Source: Rhizobiaceae bacterium MnEN-MB40S
GTDB taxonomy: Bacteria; Pseudomonadota; Alphaproteobacteria; Rhizobiales; Rhizobiaceae
Assembly: GCA_024343425.1 (NCBI GenBank)
Contig: BRLC01000026.1
Coordinates: forward strand, 36,265-100,264
Length of the DNA: 64,000 nucleotides
Reading direction: 5' to 3'
Position numbers and translations under genes: made by a program. Position 1 is the stretch's first letter. Every line of letters begins with the position of its first letter. The notes beneath the pieces are model-generated. The model saw only the letters and a program-made list of their open reading frames with translations. It searched no databases and was not told the DNA's origin. Positions 18,379 through 26,715 of this stretch are shown here, in pieces.

Positions 18379-19124
18379 GAATCTCTTCCGAACATGGTTG
18401 CGATGATGCGGTCAGCGCTCATTTCTTCACCGGACAGACGGCTTGCGAGTTCGAAATCGCGAAACACCAGAACGCGGTCGCACAGATGCAAGGATTCCTC
18501 GATTTCCGTAGAAAGAATTACCAGCGCCATGCCCTCGTTCGACAGTTCACGGAAGACTTCATAGAGTATCTTGCGCGTCGCGATATCCACGCCCCTCGTG
18601 GGATCGTTCAGCAGCAGTACGCCCGGCTGCAAGGCAAGCGCCCGCGCCAGCAGGACCTTCTGCTGGTTGCCGCCGGAAAGCGTGGTGATGGGCTCCCGCG
18701 GATGGGGCGCCACGATGGAAAGCCGCTCGCGGTAGTGGTCATAGCGTTCGCGGCGGCGGCGATAACTGATGAGACCCGCGACGCAGTCCCGGGTCACTGT
18801 CGCCATGGCGAAATTGTCGAGAATCGACAGAGCCGGAAAAATCCCGCTGGCGCGCCGATCACGCGGAAGGTATGCGACGCCGTGCGATACGGCGCGGCGA
18901 AAGCTGTTGATCGCGTGCGTGCGCCCGGCATCGTCGCGGCACCCGATGCTGCCGCCTGCAGGTGTGACCAGGCCGGCCAGCATTTCCAGAAAGCGTTCCT
19001 GGCCGTTTCCGTCCAGACCGGCGAGGCCGACGATCTCGCCTGCGCCGATGCTTTCGTCGATCGCCTGTCGGTCGGCCCGCAGCCGCAGGCCTTCCACGAT
19101 CAGCTTGTCCTTTGCCGCGTTCAC
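18375..19124 (-). CDS. ABC sugar transporter ATPase, C-terminal RbsA-type domain
   Basis: 249 residues equal to the second ATPase domain of RbsA. The P-loop is the relaxed form GLDGNGQE usual for that half, the signature LSGGNQQKVLLARAL is intact, and LLNDPTRGVD replaces the usual Walker B LLDEPT with N for E. The start is GTG, overlapping the stop of the N-terminal-domain gene (GTGA). RbsA-type ATPases are normally one chain of about 500 residues, so this transporter uses a split pair. Both halves look intact, which argues against a recent frameshift. Confidence 0.88.
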   Translation of the reverse strand: MNAAKDKLIVEGLRLRADRQAIDESIGAGEIVGLAGLDGNGQERFLEMLAGLVTPAGGSIGCRDDAGRTHAINSFRRAVSHGVAYLPRDRRASGIFPALSILDNFAMATVTRDCVAGLISYRRRRERYDHYRERLSIVAPHPREPITTLSGGNQQKVLLARALALQPGVLLLNDPTRGVDIATRKILYEVFRELSNEGMALVILSTEIEESLHLCDRVLVFRDFELASRLSGEEMSADRIIATMFGRDS

Positions 19125-19852
19125 TCTTCAACCCCCGCCATTTCCGGGGCCATCAGGGCGAGCAGATTCTCCGGCTCAAGCTCCTCGCGCTCGAGAGTGG
19201 TGACCACACGCCCGCTTCTCAATACAGTGACCTTGTTCGAGAGGCTCATCACCTCGTCCATGCGATGGGTAATGAAGATAATCAGGCAACCGTCAGCGGC
19301 CAGCCGGCGCATCAGATCGAACACCGCTTCGCGATCTGCAAAATCAAGCGCCGCGGTCGCTTCGTCCAGAATCAGAATTTTCGGTTTGCGCACCAGCGCG
19401 CGCGCAATGACCACGAGTTGCTGTGCGGCCAGCGGCAGCCGGCCGGCCGGCTCTTCGAGTGGCGCTTCCGTCACGGCGAATTCCTTGAGCGTCCGCGCCG
19501 CCAGCGATGCGCGGTCGCGGCGCGCAATCCTGCGCCGCCAGAGGCCGTCGTAGCCGAGCAGGATATTGTCGATGACATTGCGGTCCGGCGCGACCAGCAC
19601 TTCCTGGAACACCGTGGCGAAGCCCTTCTCCTGGAAAGCCGCCGGGTTCTTCCCCGTGATGTCTTCGCCTGAAAGCAGGATTTCGCCGGCGTCGGGTGAG
19701 ACAATGCCGGACAGCAGCTTGACGAGCGTGCTCTTGCCGGAACCATTCTCGCCTAGGATTGTGTGGATCTCGCCGAAATCGAGCGATATGTCGGCTCGGT
19801 CGAGCGCCACCGTTTCACCGTATCGCTTCGATAGGCCCTTTATTTCGAGCAT
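19121..19852 (-). CDS. ABC sugar transporter ATPase, N-terminal RbsA-type domain
   Basis: 243 residues equal to the first ATPase domain of RbsA: Walker A GENGSGKST, a signature of the LSxAQQQ type (LPLAAQQLVVIARAL) and Walker B ILDEATAALD. It ends with ALMAPEMAGVEE where the linker to the second domain would begin in a fused RbsA. The stop overlaps the GTG of the second-domain gene. It is preceded by a terminator-like hairpin after the binding-protein gene. Confidence 0.88.
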   Translation of the reverse strand: MLEIKGLSKRYGETVALDRADISLDFGEIHTILGENGSGKSTLVKLLSGIVSPDAGEILLSGEDITGKNPAAFQEKGFATVFQEVLVAPDRNVIDNILLGYDGLWRRRIARRDRASLAARTLKEFAVTEAPLEEPAGRLPLAAQQLVVIARALVRKPKILILDEATAALDFADREAVFDLMRRLAADGCLIIFITHRMDEVMSLSNKVTVLRSGRVVTTLEREELEPENLLALMAPEMAGVEE

Positions 19853-19894
19853 TGTGTCCCGTCGTCAGCTCTTGCAGTTCCGGCGAATAGTGTC

Positions 19895-19936
19895 AGAAAA
19901 ACCGCGCCGGCGCACCCGCATGAGGCGCCGGAGCGG
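19895..19936 (-). terminator. Intrinsic terminator/attenuator after binding-protein gene
   Basis: On the minus strand an inverted repeat (CCGC-G-CCGGCGC at 19902-19913 with GCGCCGG-A-GCGG at 19925-19936; 11 paired positions, one mismatch) is followed by TTTTT. It lies between the binding-protein stop and the ATPase start. It should end part of the transcription, giving more binding protein than membrane components. Confidence 0.7.
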
Positions 19937-19955
19937 TTCGTCCCGGGAGGGGCTT

Positions 19956-21167
19956 CTACTGACCCGCGCAGGGGTCGGGCGTCGCCGAATAATCGAATTC
20001 GGCAATTGCTTCGGGTTTCTTGAAGTAATCGTTCATGAGCTGCGGCGGCAGCGGATCTTCCGGCGCGACCGGGAAGATCGACGACGAAGCCGGCGTCATG
20101 CAGTCCTGATACCAGGAAGCGAGTTCATCCTGCTTCACTTCCGGCACGGGAACCATGATGATGTTGAGCTTCGGCTCCTGGCCTTCCAGTGTCCTTACGC
20201 CAACGCGGAACAGGGTCTGCGAGGTCCAGGTCGGCATCAGCGCGCCACCCGCGAAGCGGAACTCGTCCTGGTTTTCATTCCAGTAGCCAAGAGCATCGCC
20301 GGAGATGCTGCCGGTGATCAGCGGCACCGGACGGCCTGCCTGCTTGAAGGCTTCCGCGACGATACGCGCCTCGCTGCCGGAGGTCCAGACGGCGTCGATC
20401 GGTTGCGGGCTTGTGGCGAGCGTCTGAAGAACCACGGTCTTGGTGACGTTGGCTGACCAGTTGCCGTTCACATCGCGGATAACCTTGACGTTGTCGGCGG
20501 AGTCGAAAGCCTTGTCGGCGCCGGCCTTTTGCTGTGCGACGAGCGGGCTTCCGGCGATGCCTTCGATACGCAGAACGTTTCCGCCCTTGTCGCCCAGGTC
20601 GTCGACGATCGCCTGGGCGAGGTCCTGTCCGAACTTGACGTAATTCGAATCGACATTGATCGCATAGGGACTGGTCACGGCGCCGGCGCCCGTCACGAAG
20701 GGAATTCCGGCGTCGTAAGCGGCCTTGATCGCCTCGTTAAGCGCCGTTGAAGAGCCGGCGAAAGACGTAATGATGCTGCAGCCCTTGTCGATGAAGCTGC
20801 GGATCTGCGAGATCTGACGGCTGACATCGCCGTTGGAGTCGGACATCTCGAAGCTTTCGACCCAGCCCTTGTCCTTGTAGACGTCTGCCAGCCGCTTCAG
20901 TTCGTTGGTGGTCGAAACGCGCCAGGGGTTTCCCTGATAGGATTCCGAATGGCACCATTTCCATGGCTTTTCCGGCATTTTGAAGCCGTCATAGGCGCCC
21001 GGTTGAAGCGTGTCCTCGACGCCATCGTAGAGAGCCTTCAGTTCGGGCGGAAGCGTGTTGAACGCTTCCGGCGCTTCCGCCGATGCGGCGCCGATCTGGA
21101 AACACAGCGCTGTCGCCAGCAATCCTGTTCCAGCGACCATAGTCGGATTGAATTTCTTCCAGGCCAT
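19956..21167 (-). CDS. Sugar ABC transporter substrate-binding protein (Peripla_BP_4 type)
   Basis: 403 residues with a signal peptide (residues 1-30, ending GAASA). The mature protein has the RbsB-like fold pattern: ISQIRSFIDKGCSIITSFAGSS in the first lobe and AVWTSGSEARIVAEAF in the second. It is longer than typical ribose-binding proteins and the length lies mostly in the C-terminal part, with Cys residues near 367 and at 401. It is the first gene of the transporter operon. Substrate unknown; a sugar or sugar acid is likely. Confidence 0.88.
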   Translation of the reverse strand: MAWKKFNPTMVAGTGLLATALCFQIGAASAEAPEAFNTLPPELKALYDGVEDTLQPGAYDGFKMPEKPWKWCHSESYQGNPWRVSTTNELKRLADVYKDKGWVESFEMSDSNGDVSRQISQIRSFIDKGCSIITSFAGSSTALNEAIKAAYDAGIPFVTGAGAVTSPYAINVDSNYVKFGQDLAQAIVDDLGDKGGNVLRIEGIAGSPLVAQQKAGADKAFDSADNVKVIRDVNGNWSANVTKTVVLQTLATSPQPIDAVWTSGSEARIVAEAFKQAGRPVPLITGSISGDALGYWNENQDEFRFAGGALMPTWTSQTLFRVGVRTLEGQEPKLNIIMVPVPEVKQDELASWYQDCMTPASSSIFPVAPEDPLPPQLMNDYFKKPEAIAEFDYSATPDPCAGQ

Positions 21168-21223
21168 TCTTGCTCCTCCTCTTGTGGAAACTTCCTGGTG
21201 AAGTTTTCCATGTGATAAATAAT

Positions 21224-21238
21224 GTTTATATACGATAC
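21224..21238 (-). promoter_or_regulatory. Candidate IclR operator (copy 2)
   Basis: GTATCGTATATAAAC on the minus strand, 57 nt upstream of the binding-protein start, matches 13 of 15 bases of the element at 13442-13456 next to the IclR gene. It also lies upstream of the CoA-transferase gene in the other direction. Confidence 0.4.
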
Positions 21239-21413
21239 ATGACGGGAGTCAATTTCGCTGATCGGGGAATACTGGGACAGGAACGACAGGAATGAACAAA
21301 ACGCACGGCCAATCCGACTCTTGCGCCGATGACCCATATGTGCAGACCGCGAAAAACCGGAAGCCGGGAGATTTTTCGGGCCAAGTGGAATGCAAAGCCG
21401 GACAGAAAACACA

Positions 21414-22574
21414 ATGACACACAACTCCGATTTGCCGCTCGCCGGCCTCCTCGTACTCGACATGAGCCAGTTTCTTTCGGGCCCCTATGCGACCTTGCGC
21501 TTGCAGGACCTCGGCGCACGCGTCATCAAGATCGAACGTCCCGGCGCCGGTGATCTTTCCCGCACGCTCTATCTCAGCGACACCGAAATCGGCGGAGATT
21601 CCACCATCTTCCACGCCATCAATCGCGGCAAGGAAAGCCTCGCCGTCGATCTGAAGAATTCCGACGATCTCGCCCTCCTTAGGAAACTGATCGCCAGGGC
21701 CGACGTGATGGTCCAGAATTTCCGGCCAGGCGTCATCGAACGCATCGGGCTCGATTACGAAACCGTCCGCGGGATCAATCCGCGCCTCGTCTATGGCTCG
21801 ATCAGCGGCTATGGAGAGGAAGGTCCATGGGTGAAGCGGCCTGGCCAGGATCTGCTCGCCCAGGCGCGATCCGGCGTGATGTGGCTCAGTGGCGACGATG
21901 GCGACGGCCCGGTGCCGATGGGCCTTGCGGTTGGCGACATGTTCGCCGGCGCTGCGCTGGCGCAGGGTCTTCTTGCCGGCCTCGTCAAGCGCGGCATGAA
22001 GGGCGAAGGCAGCCATGTCCAGACGAGCCTGCTGGAGGCTCTCGTCGACTTTCAGTTCGAGGTCCTGACCACCTATCTCAATGACGGCAGGCGAATGCCG
22101 AAACGCGCTGGTTTCCGCAGCGCTCACGCCTATCTGTCGGCGCCTTACGGCGTTTACGAAGCGAAGGACGGCTTCATAGCCATCGCGATGACGCCGATCT
22201 CTCGGCTGCGCGATTTGATGGGGCTGGAAACGCTCGATCCGTATTGCGGCGATCCGGCAAGCTGGTTCACCGCGCGAGATGACATCAAGAAACTCCTGGC
22301 CGGCGCAATCGCCCGGAAGACGGTGGACGACTGGATGCAAATCTTCGAACCCGCCGATATCTGGTGCGCGCCGGTGCTCGACTGGGACGATCTGATGGAA
22401 AGCGAGGGCTTCAACGTTCTCGACCTGCTGCAGACGGTCGAACGCGAGGACAATGTCTCGATCATGACGACCCGCTCGCCGATCCGGGTCAATGGCGAGC
22501 GGCCGAAATTCTCCCGCGCGGCGCCACGCGTCGGCGAGCACACGGCGGCGATCATCGAGGAATTCGGGTTATGA
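21414..22574 (+). CDS. Class III CoA-transferase (CaiB/BaiF family)
   Basis: 386 residues from MTHNSDLPL; an ATG at 21390 in the same frame is an alternative and neither has a strong ribosome site. Features include LVLDMSQFLSGPYAT and DLGARVIKIERPGAGD at the N-terminus and PGQDLLAQARSG with the likely catalytic Asp. Such enzymes move CoA between carboxylic acids. It is divergent from the sugar ABC operon and would activate an acid product of that pathway. Length is normal for the family. Confidence 0.85.
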   Translation: MTHNSDLPLAGLLVLDMSQFLSGPYATLRLQDLGARVIKIERPGAGDLSRTLYLSDTEIGGDSTIFHAINRGKESLAVDLKNSDDLALLRKLIARADVMVQNFRPGVIERIGLDYETVRGINPRLVYGSISGYGEEGPWVKRPGQDLLAQARSGVMWLSGDDGDGPVPMGLAVGDMFAGAALAQGLLAGLVKRGMKGEGSHVQTSLLEALVDFQFEVLTTYLNDGRRMPKRAGFRSAHAYLSAPYGVYEAKDGFIAIAMTPISRLRDLMGLETLDPYCGDPASWFTARDDIKKLLAGAIARKTVDDWMQIFEPADIWCAPVLDWDDLMESEGFNVLDLLQTVEREDNVSIMTTRSPIRVNGERPKFSRAAPRVGEHTAAIIEEFGL

Positions 22575-22598
22575 GGATACCTGGCTGAGAGGCATGAT

Positions 22599-22829
22599 AT
22601 GGCGCCAACCGCGCGGCTACGATCCGACGATTGCCTGTTCGCGCCTGCGCAAGTGGAAGGCGGAGAAATCACTTTCACCGGAACTCTGCCCAGCTATCCA
22701 ACGGGCGGCCAGGTCATCCACCCTGCAATCGCGGGCATCGGCGCCCAGCGGCAGAGTGTGGGCGAGGGCTATTTTGCTCCCTTGCGCGTGTCAAATCGTG
22801 CTCTGATTACGACAGGTGGCAGGATTTAG
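22599..22829 (+). CDS. Possible small or truncated protein of unknown function
   Basis: A 76-residue frame (MAPTARLRSDD...) starts 24 nt after the CoA-transferase stop with GAGAGG about 10 nt upstream. I recognise no family. It may be a remnant of a gene that once continued toward 23.1 kb and was cut when the island inserted. Low confidence that it is expressed. Confidence 0.3.
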   Translation: MAPTARLRSDDCLFAPAQVEGGEITFTGTLPSYPTGGQVIHPAIAGIGAQRQSVGEGYFAPLRVSNRALITTGGRI

Positions 22830-23131
22830 GGCGCAAAGCGGATGTGACAAAGAAAAGCACAGCGGCTCCTGGACCCAAATCGAACCACCTGGCTCCACAA
22901 ACAATGACCTGTACGCATATAGGGCTTCAAATCGAGTCTTGTGTTTATGGACCAAGCAACAGTTAAGAACAGAACAGGGCTCAACTGCGCAGAATTTGTT
23001 TCACAGTTGCCGCAAGTTGGCGTTTGATCATGTTTCGATCTGCAATTTGCTGCAAGTTGCAGCCCACCAGCCCAAGCTCCATTAAAAGATTGTTTTTATT
23101 GCTATTTACTTGAGAAAATTGAGGGATTTTC
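22830..23131. other. Non-coding stretch left of the island
   Basis: No supported gene. The sequence becomes AT-richer toward the island end and shows only short accidental frames. Confidence 0.5.
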
Positions 23132-23185
23132 ACTGGTGCTGCCGGAGAGATTTGAACTCTCGACCTCTCCCTTACCAAGGGAGTG
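23132..23185. repeat. Left attachment site: duplicated 3' part of tRNA-Thr
   Basis: These 54 nt are identical to 54089-54142, which covers the 3' end of the intact tRNA-Thr gene up to and including the anticodon arm. Only the 3' part is here, so it is not a working tRNA. The repeat is the footprint of site-specific integration; identity stops sharply at A versus C after the repeat. Confidence 0.95.
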
Positions 23186-23232
23186 AAAATATCGGAGCTG
23201 ATGGAAAATCAATCACTTAATTCGCAAACAGC

Positions 23233-23280
23233 GACAGAAACTTCACGATATGTTCCTTTGTTTCTGTCAGGTTTCTGTCA
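23233..23280. repeat. Left arm-type repeats GTTTCTGTCA
   Basis: Two direct copies of GTTTCTGTCA (23260-23269 and 23271-23280) and an inverted GACAGAAAC (23233-23241) lie 48-95 bp inside the left attachment site. The same word occurs twice at 54030-54051 inside the right end. The layout fits arm-type binding sites of a tyrosine integrase. Confidence 0.65.
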
Positions 23281-23332
23281 TACCACCTTGATTTTGGTTT
23301 TAAGAGCAATTCTCCTTGTTCGGGATGGGCGA

Positions 23333-23463
23333 CTATCCCTGCTGTAAAGTTGCATTTGCGAATTCTGATTTCGCATCGCGCGCTTTGGCGGTGGGAATGA
23401 CGAGAAGTTTACGCACGAGCGCAACGCGGATGAGCATTTTCAGTCTTCCCGCCTCCTGTAACC
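23333..23463 (-). pseudogene. IS110-type transposase C-terminal remnant
   Basis: The minus strand encodes KMLIRVALVRKLLVIPTAKA and a short tail before a stop at 23333. This resembles the conserved end of IS110-family transposases, where an ARKLLxILNA-like helix precedes the C-terminus. No upstream catalytic part remains. Confidence 0.4.
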
Positions 23464-24144
23464 TTTGCCGGAAGGAAACCATGGGCAGATCTTAGCAAAC
23501 GACGATGTCACCTGCCGCTATTGTTGGCAATCCGCGCGAGACCCGTCGGCATGGCGACAACCTTGTTCGAGACGAGATATTTCGCGTCAAGACAGGCCCA
23601 CAACGCATCCTCGTCGATCTTCGATGCGACGTCGTTGTTAAAGTGTCGCCGCTAGCGAATTAAAATAATGATCACCTCATCGATGCTTGCAGCCGCTTCA
23701 GCGCTGACTGCAGCGCGCTCGCGTTGCTTCTGCACCGTCAGGTCGTCGGTGATCCGCGATACTTCGAAATCACGACAAAACAGCGTCATCTGCCCTTCTT
23801 AAAGCAGCCGGGTCATGAATTTGAGACATTTGCCAAACGATCGTCATTCTGTCCAAGGCATTCGGCTTCCCACAAGTGTGAGATGTAGAAACCATCCGAT
23901 CCAAAAGAAATGTCAGCTGCCTCTCGATACGCTCATTTGTTGTTGCAACCATGATCGAGAGAAAGCCAAGCGCACTCTACTCGTTTGCCACTCTCTCATA
24001 GCCTTCTGCCTGAACGACATTTGGCGACAATTCCAGCTGGTTCGTTCTGCGCGAGCGAACAATCTCCGTCGGATTGATGGCATTGAGGACACCAAGAACC
24101 AGCAGTCGAGGACGGTAACTAGACTAGGGGTGCTATTCGACCTT

Positions 24145-25059
24145 TCAACTGCTGGCGATATGAGTAACGACATGTCGGCGCAGATGGGCCTTGAAGTCGC
24201 CGATCAACTTGGCTTCATAGCGGTCGGCAAGGCTGACCATCGCGATTGTCTGGTCCGCGGTCGGAAGCGAGATCGGCAGCGTCACAAGGCCGTTGCCCCT
24301 GCCGGCGCGTACGACAAAGCTCGGTAGAACTGTCAGGCAATCGCTCCGTCGCACGAGCTCTATCACCGCGCCCGCCGACTCGCTCTGAAATACGAAACGC
24401 AGATTGCGCACGCCCAACAGGCGCAGCGCGGTTTCCATGTCGTGTCGCAGCATGCTGCGATCGGAATGACCGATCCAGGTGACGGAATTCAGGTCTCGAA
24501 TGGAAATGTCTTTTACCAACAGTGGATGTCCTGCGCGACCTACGATCACGTTGGAATCCTCGAACAATGGCTCCAACGTAATATCGGAATGAGTTGGGTC
24601 CGCAGACTTCGCTGGTCCCACGATGATATCGATCTGGTTCTGAAAAAGACGCTGGTGAAGCCCGGGAAAATAGTCCGGCACCAGATCTATGCGTATTGAG
24701 GGACGCGACGACAGAAAGTCCGCGATCACCTCGGACACGAGACGTTCGCAAAGAAATGGCGGCGCACCAATCTTCAGCACACCGAAGGAGCCCTTGCGAC
24801 CATCGTCGACCAATTCGACTGCGCGCTTGCGTGCAACCAGTATCGCCCTCCCCTGATTTGCCAGTTCCAGTCCCAGCGGAGTGGCCCGCAAGGGTCGGCG
24901 GCTGCGTTCGAACAAGGGGGAGCCAACCCTGCTTTCCAGCGTACGGATCATTCGGCTCAGCGCCGGCTGCGAAGTCCCAATCCTGTCGGCGGCAATCTGC
25001 AACGTGCCGGCGTCAACAATTATCGAGATTTGTTCGAGATGCCGTGGATCGATTAACAT
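24145..25059 (-). CDS. LysR-family transcriptional regulator
   Basis: 304 residues. The N-terminal helix-turn-helix (GTLQIAADRIGTSQPALSRMIRTLE) is followed by the periplasmic-binding-like effector domain. It is divergent from the TRAP/sulfatase operon starting at 25160, the classic arrangement for a regulator of that operon. The 100-bp gap contains a CGATA-N8-TATCG dyad that could be its site. Effector unknown, presumably the TRAP substrate. Confidence 0.88.
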   Translation of the reverse strand: MLIDPRHLEQISIIVDAGTLQIAADRIGTSQPALSRMIRTLESRVGSPLFERSRRPLRATPLGLELANQGRAILVARKRAVELVDDGRKGSFGVLKIGAPPFLCERLVSEVIADFLSSRPSIRIDLVPDYFPGLHQRLFQNQIDIIVGPAKSADPTHSDITLEPLFEDSNVIVGRAGHPLLVKDISIRDLNSVTWIGHSDRSMLRHDMETALRLLGVRNLRFVFQSESAGAVIELVRRSDCLTVLPSFVVRAGRGNGLVTLPISLPTADQTIAMVSLADRYEAKLIGDFKAHLRRHVVTHIASS

Positions 25060-25066
25060 ATCATAA

Positions 25067-25084
25067 CGATATAATACATTATCG
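25067..25084. promoter_or_regulatory. Dyad in LysR/TRAP intergenic region
   Basis: CGATA (25067-25071) and TATCG (25080-25084) form an inverted repeat just upstream of the LysR start, between it and the divergent TRAP operon. LysR proteins bind dyads in such places. Confidence 0.4.
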
Positions 25085-25159
25085 AAATATCATTAGACTG
25101 TTATGTTCAGGCCGTCAATTATCGGTTGAAAGCATGCAAGACTGCTTTGGGAGGAAACC

Positions 25160-26188
25160 ATGAATATAAGAACGCTCGCCGTCGGCGTGCTCGTGACCGC
25201 CGCATTTTGCGCCGTCGGATCCACCGCATTCGCCAAAACCCGACTGATCGTCAATTGCTTCTGGCCGCCACAGCATTTTGTCTGCCAGAAGGTTTTGCCG
25301 GGCTGGCTCGACGCCGTCGAGGAGGTAACGGAAGGCCGCGTGGTGGGTAACATCCCGCCGAAATCCGTAGCGCCCCCACCGGAACAGCTGGCCTCGGTCG
25401 AAAAGGGCATTGTCGATGCCTCTGTCCAGTTCAATGGGTTGATCGGCAATCGCGTTAATGGCGCGCTGACAGCCATGCAGCCATTTTCGGGAAACATGAA
25501 TGGCCCGGCGATGACTCAGGCCGCCTGGGAAACGCGCGAAAAATTCTATCCGGATGAATTCGACACGGTAGAGCTGCTAGCCCAGTGGGTCATCACCCCT
25601 GGACAATTGTTCTCCAACACAGACACGCCCATCGTAACGGTCGACGACTTCAAGTCACGCAAGATGTGGGCCTTGCCAGGACCGCTCGCCAACATGGCTA
25701 AGGACATAGGCGCGGCCGTTGTCGCCACTCCAGCCGTAAAGTCGAACGAAGTCATCGCCAATGGTGTGGTTGATAGCCATATGGGACTTGGGGGCGACGC
25801 CATTCAGTCTTTCCAGGTCATTCCTTACACCAAGTCCATGACGCGCTTCACGTCGCCGGTCTACACCACCACCTTCTCCTTCGTAATCAACAAGGACAAG
25901 TGGGCGGAAATATCGCCCGAGGATCAGGAAGCGATCCGTGCGCTTTCACAGGAGAAAGTCGGCATGGTGGCGACTGGTCTCTGGGACTCGGTCTCGGCCG
26001 ATGTCTATTCCCGCTTTGACGATCTTGGCATTGAGGTTGTCGACGCCGATCCCGAGCTGGAAGCAACGCTGATTGAAGCCGCAGGCCCGACCACACAGGC
26101 CTGGAAGGACAAGGCAAAGGCGGCGGGTATTGACGCGGATGCGGCGCTCGATTTCTATCGTGCACGCGTGAAAGAACTTTCTAAATGA
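25160..26188 (+). CDS. TRAP transporter substrate-binding protein (DctP type), system 1
   Basis: 342 residues with a signal peptide ending at AFA-KTR and a strong GGGAGGAAACC ribosome site. It belongs to the DctP family that captures carboxylates or related anions for TRAP importers; FKSRKMWALPG contains a candidate carboxylate-binding Arg. The DctQ gene overlaps its stop by 4 nt. The operon continues with DctM and a sulfatase, so the ligand may be a sulfated or aromatic acid; that is inference. Confidence 0.85.
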   Translation: MNIRTLAVGVLVTAAFCAVGSTAFAKTRLIVNCFWPPQHFVCQKVLPGWLDAVEEVTEGRVVGNIPPKSVAPPPEQLASVEKGIVDASVQFNGLIGNRVNGALTAMQPFSGNMNGPAMTQAAWETREKFYPDEFDTVELLAQWVITPGQLFSNTDTPIVTVDDFKSRKMWALPGPLANMAKDIGAAVVATPAVKSNEVIANGVVDSHMGLGGDAIQSFQVIPYTKSMTRFTSPVYTTTFSFVINKDKWAEISPEDQEAIRALSQEKVGMVATGLWDSVSADVYSRFDDLGIEVVDADPELEATLIEAAGPTTQAWKDKAKAAGIDADAALDFYRARVKELSK

Positions 26189-26715
26189 ACATAGCGCCCG
26201 CAAAGGAGGGCGCTGTCCGCACCATTCTTGACCGAACTGTCGCCACGCTTGAGACGATTTCAAGCGTGGTGATCTTCATCATGATGGTGCTGACCTTCGT
26301 CGATGTTGTCGGCCGCTATGTTTTTCACAAACCAATTTTCGGCGGAACAGAAATCATCTCGGCGCTGCTCGCGCTCACCATATTTTCCGGCCTTGGCGTG
26401 ATCAATGCGCGAGACGATCATATCACGGTGGAACTCTTCGAGGATATCTTTCGCCAGACACTGTCTCCGATTGCTTACGAGGTCATCGTCCAGGTATTTT
26501 CCGTTCTGGTGATGACGCTCATCGCCGCCGTTCTGTTCGAGCATGCCTGGGAGAACTACCGGCTCGACAAGCTGACAGAAGTGCTGGAGATGCCGGTCTA
26601 CTATATCTCCGGAACAGTTGCGATTTTTGCCGTGATCAGTGTTCTGTCCCAGATCGCCGGGGTTGTTCTGAAGGTTGTCGACCTTTCTGATAGCCAAAGG
26701 CGCGAAGACTCATGA
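26185..26715 (+). CDS. TRAP transporter small permease (DctQ type), system 1
   Basis: 176 residues with four membrane segments; FVDVVGRYVFHKPIFGGTEI is the conserved DctQ stretch after the first segment. It overlaps the DctP and DctM genes by 4 nt on each side. It bridges the binding protein and the large permease in the inner membrane. Confidence 0.9.
   Translation: MNIAPAKEGAVRTILDRTVATLETISSVVIFIMMVLTFVDVVGRYVFHKPIFGGTEIISALLALTIFSGLGVINARDDHITVELFEDIFRQTLSPIAYEVIVQVFSVLVMTLIAAVLFEHAWENYRLDKLTEVLEMPVYYISGTVAIFAVISVLSQIAGVVLKVVDLSDSQRREDS

Larger units (their letters stand above)
23186..24144. other. Left end of island, degraded DNA
   Basis: No intact gene in about 960 nt. It holds the GTTTCTGTCA repeats (23233-23280), an IS110-like transposase tail (23333-23463) and weak minus-strand coding-like fragments near 23500-23800 that I cannot assign. 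Frames at 23770-24327 have no ribosome sites or recognisable motifs. Confidence 0.5.

Noticed and set aside
23132..23185. Second tRNA-Thr gene
   Set aside because: Only the 3' part is present; the acceptor 5' strand and D arm are missing, so it is an attachment-site copy.
23815..24327. 170-codon gene on the plus strand
   Set aside because: It overlaps the LysR gene, has no ribosome site and no recognisable motif.
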